The translations under genes were made by a program, and so were the position numbers. The notes below the pieces were generated by a model that ran no database searches, was not told the DNA's origin, and worked only from the letters and a program-made list of their open reading frames with translations. Of a stretch of DNA of 64,000 nucleotides, positions 56,812-64,000 are shown one piece after another. This DNA is from Castor canadensis. Taxonomy: Eukaryota > Chordata > Mammalia > Rodentia > Castoridae. The stretch is from assembly GCF_047511655.1 (NCBI RefSeq), contig NC_133397.1, positions 127,928,308 through 127,992,307 of the forward strand, in the 5' to 3' direction. Within the stretch, counting starts at the first letter, position 1, and each line of letters starts with the position of its first letter.

Positions 56812-59539
56812 GTCTGGTAGGGACGCTGCACAGTTCTGGGCATTTCGGGGCTCCAGAAGTAATATTATGGTCTTTGGCTTCCCGTGGAGGTTATAATCTA
56901 GTTGGGGACACGGTTGGTGGCACAAGAAAGTGAATAATTAATTTCCCAAGGCGTGATTCAGACCAGAATGTGAGGATTCTGGGAAAGCGGATGAGTGAGT
57001 CTTGCTTAATGGAAAAAATGGTCATTTTAAAGGAGTAAGTCTGCCTTAAGTTTGCTGAAAACGGCTTCTCAGTTAGGCAAGTACCAGCCGTGCTTGTCTG
57101 GTGGACACCTCATCACCATCTGACCCCCTGTCCAGCTCAACCCATCCAACGCCCACCCAGGGAGCCCAGGGCAGCTGGCCGATGGGCCACATTTCAACAA
57201 AAGCGTGAACACCGAGAGGGCGTGTTTGTTTTTCCTCACATAATCCTCGCCCCTGTGTTGCAGCGTGTTCTCCACGGGTCCTTCATGAGAACGTGTTTGG
57301 GGAGGAAGCAGATCTCAGGGTCCAGCAAAGGTGCAGTTGGACTGAGTAAAAGTCACTGAGGGAGCCAGGGGCAGAGATGCCACATAGGCTGAACCTGGCT
57401 TTTTGTTTGTTTGGTTGGTTGGTTTTTTAGCCGATGAGCTGGCTGGGAGCTGACACACTGCCTGGGTTTGCAGCTATGATATTGGGGAGCAGAAGTGTGG
57501 GATTCCCTACCCCAGCAAGGGTAAAACAGCATCAAGACTAGAGCATATTCTAAAGTTTGAACGTGGCTTCGCTAAGTGAGCTGCAGAGTGTGTCTTGGGC
57601 TCGTTTTGACTCAGTACTGTGGCATCTCAGAGCCTGTGGAAAGGTGGCATCTATCCCAGGATTCCTGGTCTCCCATGCTCTCTCTTCCTCTGTTGGGAAA
57701 ACCTCCCCAGGCCTCTGTGCCAGCCCTGTTGCTCATTCTAACATTGCAAGGGCAGTAGCTTCCATTTCTAGGCTGTTCATCAGCAACTGGCTGATGACTC
57801 TCAAGCCCAAAGGTCCAGCTGAGGGATACTTTGTAGGTCCGCACTCAGCACATTGGCTGTCTCCTGGGCATCTTAGCTCATGGTCCTGCAGGTAGGTACC
57901 TGCATCTCACCGGAACCTGCTTCTGTTCTTATGCCTCCTAACTCAACCAATGGCTGTCACTCATGGTCCACACCCTCCATTCTCTTCCTTTCTCTGTAGA
58001 GTCTTTCCCACACATAATGTGAACCTTTGTTCAGGGCCTTGCATCTCCATCCTATAGCACCCTTCCTTGGGCTCCCTCCTCCCATCTTTAAATGCATTTT
58101 CCACACAGTAGCTACTCTCTAAGAGCACAAATAGGAGGTGTAACCTCCTTACTGAGAAGTCCTCAAAGGTTGGCCATGACTTCTGGGATTTATTTAGCCT
58201 GACCTCCTCATTGCAAGGTTAGGCCTTGCTAATCACGGCAAGAGTCTCCAGGCTCAGGTCTGAGTTCAAAGTCAGGGGTAGAAAAGGTAAAATTGTTGAA
58301 TGAAAATTACATCACTTCCCCTACTCACTCTACCATTGTTCTAAATTCAGAATCCAAAATCCTGTTTTTAATGCTAACCCGTCAGAGCCATCTGCTCAAA
58401 ATCAACAGATTAGTTTTTACTTAGTGACTTGCTCTTATAAACTGATAAGAAAAAGACAAATTCCTTAAGAGAGAAACTGACCAAAGCCATTGTCAGACAA
58501 TTTGCAAAAGAAACAGTCCAAAGGACCATCAAAGAAGTGGCTGGTCCTTAGTCTCCCATTGTTTCCATGGTGGGAGGGACAGGCACACAGACTTGCCATG
58601 ATGAAGTAAGTCACCATGTTTCTTCAGTTTAAGTGGATAGTCTGGATTAAACCAGCTCTGTGTGATTTCCAAGCCTGGTGTCTTGACCATAAATCTACGC
58701 CACTCCTGGCCAGGCCATCCCTTCCTCTGCCTTTCAAAAGGACCATTTTCCACCAAGGTTCACTGCCCATCCCCTGCTCGGTTTTGCTAGTATTGCTCTC
58801 TCAACAGTGGCCACTCATCCCTTAGCAGGCACCCTGGAGCTGAGGGCAGCCCTCTGTTGCTAATGCATGTCACCTGGCCTCGGAGGGGTCACCCTGTGTT
58901 AATTGACTCTCAAGAGGCTCGCTCCACAGACCTACATTTTCTTCACTTCATCAGACCCCCAGCACCCCCAAAATCAGACTGTCACTACTGAAGTATCAAC
59001 TCACGAGTACTTTCTTCCTCTTATTCAAACATCTTTTTCTGTTTCCCTAATTACAAACACAAGGGAGATAAAGATGTTGGGAGGGGAGTGAAAAGACTCA
59101 CTTGTCACCCATGTGGCTTTCTGAGGCCACTTCGTCCCCCAGGCCTTGACTCACCGAGGCCATCGTGGCCTCCTCGTGGGCTTGGGGATGACACACCTGG
59201 CAGGACTAGCCAATGTCCTTATAAGGCAACAGCTGTGCCTGGTGCTGGCTGCTTCTCTGGCCTGCATTTATTTCAGCGTGTGATGAAGCAATGTCCCTGG
59301 CTGGGAAGGGCAGGAACCATTCTCTTTAGCCTCATGCAGGCCACCCTACTTCCTTTTCTGTTGGATTGAAAGTGAAAAGTCTAACTTGGGAGACCCTGGG
59401 GATGAGGCCATTGGTTTCCATGCTATGCACTCAGTGACATGCACTAGACAATTGCTATTGCCGGCACTTGGAGCTCACCAGTCACTATTTGCAAGAAATG
59501 GGAGGTATTAGTTGAAATGCCCAGAACCAACAAGCCAGC

Positions 59540-59540
<1 letters not shown>
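56812..59540. other. Unassigned sequence
   Basis: Weak reverse L2 resemblance at about 56860-56940 (ggttataatctagttgggga). A TTTG/GGTT run lies at about 57402-57427. I see no gene, and no lineage SINE in 2.7 kb. Confidence 0.35.

Positions 59541-59573
<33 letters not shown>
59541..59573. repeat. (TG)n microsatellite
   Basis: About 33 bases of pure TG dinucleotide repeat. Confidence 0.95.
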
Positions 59574-59575
<2 letters not shown>

Positions 59576-59619
59576 ATGTGAGGGTGGCGGTGTCTAAAAG
59601 TCCCTTCAGGGACTTTTTC

Positions 59620-60444
59620 AGGTGAGGCAGGACAGATCAGGGACAATGAAGCATGGGACCAGCAGCCTAAACTTCAGGGCTATTAATAAATACAACTAAA
59701 AGCCATTTTCTTTGCAGACAATATTTTCCTTGCTTTAAGATTTACACCTCCTCAACAAGCTGCAAAACTGAGTGAAAGAAAAGAGCAGGTGTCTCCCTCG
59801 CCCTTGCCCACTCACCCAAACGATTAGCATGCTCTGGAAATGAGCAAGGCTGTCATAGAGAAAGACACTTGTCCTGGAAATGACACTTGGGAGAAAGTCT
59901 CCCTGGGCACAAAATGTGTGCAAAGGAGAATGGTCACTACGAAGATGGATGCCTGTCTGGAAGGGAGCATCTGGCGGGACCAGACCTTGCTTAAAAGGAT
60001 AGCCCAACCTGCTTGCCATCATGTCCCAAAATTTCGTAAACAGGACAACCTTAAAAATCTCTGCCCCATTGGTGAGGTTGTCTGACTATAAGAATGATGG
60101 ACTGTAGAAGATGTCCACAACAAAGGGGCATATCCACCCCCCAGCAAGTTAGCGCCAATCCCCATCCTCTGATGGGGATAAACACCCCTGGTGTCAGGGT
60201 GTCATAAACACCCCACACGTTGCACTTGTTATCAGATGTGCCTGTACCCATGTACAGGCTGTGTACTGTGTTTCTTTCTTTGCTTTGTTTTGCTTTACCA
60301 ATAAACCCTCTTGGTTTCTACCCGAATGTGTCCTAAAATTCCTTTGTTTGTGATGACATCACAAATTTGGTACCCAAGGACCAGGTCGGAGGTCTTGTAT
60401 CTTTTGTAAACCTCCTTCCTGGAGCCTCACGGATTCTGGTAACA
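59620..60444 (+). mobile_element. ERV LTR, family shared with 30.5 kb, copy 2
   Basis: Starts at the (T)GTGAGGCAGGACA block and ends ...GGTAACA. AATAAA lies near 60300, and the U5-like part has gtgtcctaaaattcc and ttggtacccaaggaccaggt. It carries about 155 bases more than copy 1, mostly between the promoter side and the polyadenylation signal (about 60080-60280). There is no internal proviral sequence; a solo LTR is likely. Confidence 0.72.
60347..60365. repeat. Perfect 19-base inverted repeat in the LTR
   Basis: TTTGTGATG-A-CATCACAAA: nine-base arms around one base. In the first LTR copy the matching place (near 31110) is degraded. Confidence 0.85.
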
Positions 60445-61326
60445 CCAGAAGTTAGGAATAAAGAGAGAATGGAAGGAACTTTCACATTTAATGTCACATA
60501 TCAATGTAGCACGCATCGTGATTTATGTTTCCTCATTTAACCCTCAGGGAATAAACACCCTCTGGGAGGCATCGGGGATTAGAGGAAAGCTCCCTGAGAC
60601 GCCCATCTCAGCTGGTCTCGCTTTCCCAGGTCCCAAAGTTGGCCAGAATGACACCCCCTTGGTTTTTTTTTTACATCTTAACTTCAAGGGGTATTTTCTG
60701 TCTCAACCTTAATACTTACAACTCTGCTCAAGCACCAAGGTTTCCTTCCAGTTCACACTGACAAATAAACCATTGTGGCAGGTAAACACCTACTCCCTGG
60801 GCCAGTCTGGCTTCCCACAGTCACTCCAGGAAGCCTGGAGTCATCACCCAGCTCTGACTCCACTTCCCGACCTAGCCCCGCTGTGGGTGGACCCAGGGAC
60901 CCCAAGCACTTTCCACAGTTCGTTCTCTGGCCTCCCAGGTCATGCCTCTAGCCAGTGTGCTGCTCTGCTGAACAAAGGTATCAATTTGACACCCAGGGTT
61001 TCCTTTGGAGAAGGAGGGGGCTGTACACACAAAGGACACTGTGGCCCAGAAGAGCGCCATCCTCTGTGACATGTTCTCTCCTGTCTCCTCCAACATGCAT
61101 TTCTCTCTTGGACAGTCAGGAGGAAATTGCACAGGAAGAATGAGGAAGTGTCCGACAAGAGCCACCTCCCCACCAAATTTCCCATCATCCTCTTCCTCTT
61201 TCCTCCTGCTCCCTCAACTCTGGCCACACTGGACTCTGCCACTGCTCCTACACACAAGGTGAAAATGCCTGATTCCAGGTTAAATTTGAATCTCAGATAA
61301 ACAGTACATTTTTTTTTTAGTGTAAG
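60445..61326. other. Unassigned sequence
   Basis: Short T-run near 60663-60672 and 61310-61319. A weak reverse MIR trace lies at about 60500-60590. No gene recognised. Confidence 0.35.
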
Positions 61327-61640
61327 TGTTGTAATGGTTTGAGTGTTACCTCCAAAATTCATGTCCAAAATTAACTTCCAATGCACTATTAGAGCGAGGC
61401 CTTTGGGAGGAATAGCTCTTTTGGGTGGGGTTAGGACCTTTACAGGGGCTTCAGGGAGCCGGTTCACCCGCTTCTGCTCTTTTTCCATGTAAAGACTCAG
61501 CAACAAGGTGCCATCTTGAGAGCAGAGAGACTGGGTCCTTTTGTCAGACACTGGGCCTTGGTGCTAGACTTCCCAGCCTCCAGAACCGTAAGAAATTATA
61601 AATCAACCAGCCTGTGGGTATTTTGTTACAGCAGTCCTCC
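61327..61640 (+). mobile_element. MaLR (MLT1/MST-type) LTR, plus strand
   Basis: tgttgtaatggtttgagtgt at the start, then ccaaaattcatgtcc, gcaacaaggtgccatcttga, cttcccagcctccagaaccg and ggtattttgttacagcag near the end. The last 20-25 bases of the family are missing. A 203-codon minus-strand frame through it is chance. Confidence 0.85.
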
Positions 61641-61689
61641 TCCTCCTTGTTAAGTCTGGCCACTCTATGACAGGCTCAGTTCATCACTG

Positions 61690-61993
61690 GGGTGCTCCTC
61701 CCTGCGTGGCCCGGCTCTGGACCCCCAGGCTCTGTTCTCTGCCCAGATGCCTTCCTTCAGGGAGGCCATCCTGACCCCACATCTCAATCCCCTGCCTCCT
61801 GCCCTGTTTCCCTCACAGCCCTATCCTGCGCTTTGTTTCCTGCTTCATGTGGGCTCTGTCTACCCACCCCCCGTCCCGCTCCCAACTAGCAGTAGCTCTT
61901 CAGGAAGGCAGATCAGGGGCTCATGTGTATTTTGTTCACTCCATCCCCCAGTGCCTAACAGAGCCTGGCATAAAGTGGGTGTTAGTAACTGTT
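61690..61993 (+). mobile_element. L2 3' region, plus strand
   Basis: tgccttccttcagggaggcc, atcctgaccccacatctcaa, attttgttcactccatcccc and gcctggcataaagtgggtgt: typical L2 order up to near the terminus. Confidence 0.85.
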
Positions 61994-62093
61994 TTTTTCC
62001 TCCCTCCCTCCCCCTTCCCTCCCTCCCTCTTCCCTCCCTCCCTCTCTCTTCCCTCCTTCCCTCCCTTCTTTCCTTCCTTCCTCCTTTCCTTCC
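61994..62093. repeat. (CCCT/CCTT)n polypyrimidine tract
   Basis: About 100 bases of CCCT, CCTT and CTTT units, strongly strand-biased. It lies where an L2 tail meets a B1 tail. Confidence 0.93.
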
Positions 62094-62202
62094 TGAGACA
62101 GTCTCACTATGCAGTTAAGGCTGGCCTCGAATTCCCAATCCTCCTCCCCCAGCCTCCCAAGTACTGGGATTACAGGCATGTACCATCATACCTGACCAGA
62201 AA
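62094..62202 (-). mobile_element. B1-like SINE, minus strand
   Basis: gagacagtctcactatgcag, aaggctggcctcgaattccc and gtactgggattacaggcatg: a well-preserved reverse monomer. Confidence 0.9.
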
Positions 62203-62439
62203 CTATTTCTTAAATCGTGGCTTGGTCTGAATGATCAAGTGGGGAGAATTTTGAGTTTCCCAGTCCTCCAAGATTGAGAAGGCTGAAGAAGAAGGGGGAG
62301 AGTGGGAAGGAAAAGGGAAGACAGACATGCACTATGAGAAGAGATCGGATCCCTTCCAAGGTCTCGGAGTTCAGAACAGTCGTCTTCATGGCTTTGCTGA
62401 GGAGGCGGGAGCATGGGGAGGCTCACAAGTTGAGGCTGG

Positions 62440-62650
62440 GCTCCTCTACCCACACGCAGTCAGGCTTGGCAATTTTGGCCTCTCTAGGCCTCATTTCCCC
62501 CAGCTGTTACACAGGCAGGTGTAAATGAAGTAACAAGTCTAAAGTGCCCACGCCTCACACTCTTCCAGGGGCAAAGAGGTGACAATTCCTGCTCCGCCTT
62601 TCTCACAGGTTTGGTGGCCATGAAGTGAACTGAGGTATGACACAGAGCCT
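62440..62650 (+). mobile_element. MIR, plus strand
   Basis: ggcctctctaggcctcattt, cccccagctgttacacagg and a later tctcacaggtttggtggcca fit the MIR 3' half, with extra bases between. Confidence 0.55.
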
Positions 62651-63359
62651 TGGCAACTGCGACTTACTACACAAAGACCAGGGTCCCCTGAGGTCACTCG
62701 TGGGCCGGGCGAGGGGAGGGGGCCTTGGCTGGCTGACCGGGGATCACCAGCTCCATGGAATTCTTGATGTCACCGGCGCCCTGCACCCACAGACACACAC
62801 CCTCTTCCCGGCGCCAGGGTGAAATGCCATCAGCGATGTGTCCCCGTGGGATTACAATGACACAAGATAATCATACCCTGGAGCTCCCCCGTGACATGGA
62901 GGCCAGGGGCGTCTGCCAGATGTGCACAGCCTCAGCAAAGGCAGGAAATCAGCCCCGGCTCTGAGTAAACACCAAACACCCCGCTGCATGTCCCTGTAAC
63001 TCTGCACTTCGCTGGATTCGTAACCGGCTGTGCTGTTCTAGATCAGGACATATGAAGGTCCTACAGTATCCCGGCACGAGACCTGGGCAAGCTCCATCCC
63101 CATCCTGTCCCAGCCTCTGTCTCTGGTCAGTTCTCATGGAGTGCTGCCCAGTGCTCTAATGATGGGGACAGAGGCAGCCACTCAGTGATAGGGTGACCAT
63201 GTCAATGGCCTTGGCCTGTGGTCCAGAGTCCTGGCCCAGTCTGTGAAGCCACATCACCTTTGCCTCTTTGGCGGGAGCTGTTGTCAGGTTGCAGGGGGCA
63301 GGGGCCCCGAGCTCCGCACCCTAATTTCACACACGTATTAGGCAAATGTTATCCAAGTG
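62651..63359. other. Unassigned sequence
   Basis: Contains several CpG sites at 62690-62830 but not enough to call an island. No gene or named repeat. Confidence 0.4.
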
Positions 63360-63815
63360 ACTCTGTGAGCAAGGTGCTAATGATACACAGATGAGCAAAG
63401 CAGATTGTGACTTTGCTTCCTTTGTGGAATTTGCATTCTGGGAGGGGCTGGAAAGAACAGATGACTAGACTCTGAAGTGTGTTAGCAGATTGGTGATGGG
63501 CAGACAGCAGGGCAGGGAAGTCAGTCGAGTGAGTGCAGGCAGAGGGGGCCGTGGGTGGGTTCCAACCTGAATGGGGCAGCTGGGCAGGCCTCACTGGGAA
63601 GGTGGCACTTGAGGAAAGACCAAGGTGGGCACAGCTGAGGAGAGTGGTCCAGGTGGAGGGAGGGCCAGGCAAAGGCCCTGACAACTGGCTATCACCCATG
63701 TAAAACTGGAGCTGGGTTTCTGGGGAAGAAGCTGGGGAAGTGAGCAGGTCAGGTACACTCAGCTGGTGGCGGCAGGGAAAGTGCCTCAAATGACTGTCAC
63801 AAGGTCTGGCTTTGG
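63360..63815 (-). mobile_element. L2 fragment, minus strand
   Basis: Reverse L2 order: acacagatgagcaaagcaga, ggaatttgcattctgggagg, aggcctcactgggaaggtgg, acttgaggaaagaccaaggt and ggcaaaggccctgac. No frame remains. Confidence 0.75.
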
Positions 63816-63822
63816 TGCGTGT

Positions 63823-63844
63823 GGGGGTGGGGGTGGGGGTGGGG
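63823..63844 (+). other. Strong G-quadruplex motif
   Basis: Four G-runs of 5, 5, 5 and 4 joined by single T loops, a layout of the most stable intramolecular quadruplex type. It is also a short GGGGGT repeat and hence may vary in length. Confidence 0.85.
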
Positions 63845-64000
63845 AAGTGGCTGAAGCGTATAGAATTTGGGGATGCCTTCTGTAGGAGAAGGGATGTGAA
63901 GTTAGGCAGGATATTAGAAATGCGAGCGAGGTCCCCTGAGCTGTAGGTGCCTTAGCTTTCCTCTAGTGGGGTGGTGGTGGCCCTGGGACTGGGCTTGGGA
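63845..64000. other. Unassigned window end
   Basis: Possibly continues the reverse L2, but no diagnostic block is visible. Confidence 0.3.

Noticed and set aside
30533..60444. The two related LTRs as ends of one provirus
   Set aside because: A 28-kb interior is far too long, holds no gag/pol/env sequence, and the LTRs are clearly diverged in length and sequence.
60940..61551. 203-codon open frame on the minus strand
   Set aside because: Half of it lies in a plus-strand MaLR LTR read backwards; the rest has no domain.
62690..62830. CpG island or promoter
   Set aside because: Only scattered CpG sites over about 140 bases, with no supporting core-promoter elements or open frame.

Overview
This window reads as nuclear DNA from a mammal, most probably a non-murid rodent and perhaps of the beaver/kangaroo-rat group (Castorimorpha). 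The basis is the repeat content. Many short elements carry 7SL-derived B1-like monomers joined to a tRNA-derived ID-like unit, whose 3' end reads roughly 'gagttcaaaccccagtactg'. Ancient placental or mammal-wide repeats (MIR, L2, MER20, MaLR LTRs, old L1M) lie among them. The host call rests on remembered repeat styles, not on a database search.

I find no supportable protein-coding gene, rRNA gene, genuine tRNA gene or CRISPR array. The open frames are short (none much above 200 codons), have no recognisable domains, and several run through repeats. The window is best read as intergenic or intronic. One weak candidate is a TATA-like box followed by a 43-codon frame with a hydrophobic start and a donor-like GTGAGG (15549-15733).

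Layout. At 0-12 kb there is a candidate solo LTR (1159-1668, minus strand), scattered SINEs, an old L1 3' end (5112-5525), a (GA)n tract and a lineage-type L1 3' UTR (10500-10863). At 12-16 kb lies a repeat-poor block of unknown origin. At 16-19 kb there is a SINE cluster including a trimeric element. At 19-29 kb the sequence is mostly unassigned, with MIRs and an MLT1-like LTR (27828-28115). At 29-36 kb there is a young-looking SINE with a perfect target duplication, an LTR (30533-31201), and a degraded antisense L1 ORF2 (32885-36088) pierced by SINEs, an older tract, an ERV LTR with duplicated U3 blocks, and a deleted MaLR LTR. At 39-43 kb there is L2, L1, ID and split-MIR material and an old L1 3' end. 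At 44-45 kb there is a MER20 element and a perfect TGACGTCA site. At 48-51 kb there is a tetranucleotide microsatellite, a trimeric SINE inside a MIR, and a MaLR LTR split by a SINE. At 52-64 kb there are L2, MIR and ID elements, a second copy of the 30.5 kb LTR family (59620-60444), a MaLR LTR, a CCTT-rich tract, an antisense L2 and a strong G-quadruplex motif.

No genes act together here. The history is layered transposition: L2/MIR first, then MER20 and MaLR, then L1M, then ERV LTRs and lineage SINEs, with later copies cutting earlier ones. Element boundaries are by eye and usually good to about 5-30 bases. Family names come from recognised sequence, without alignment.
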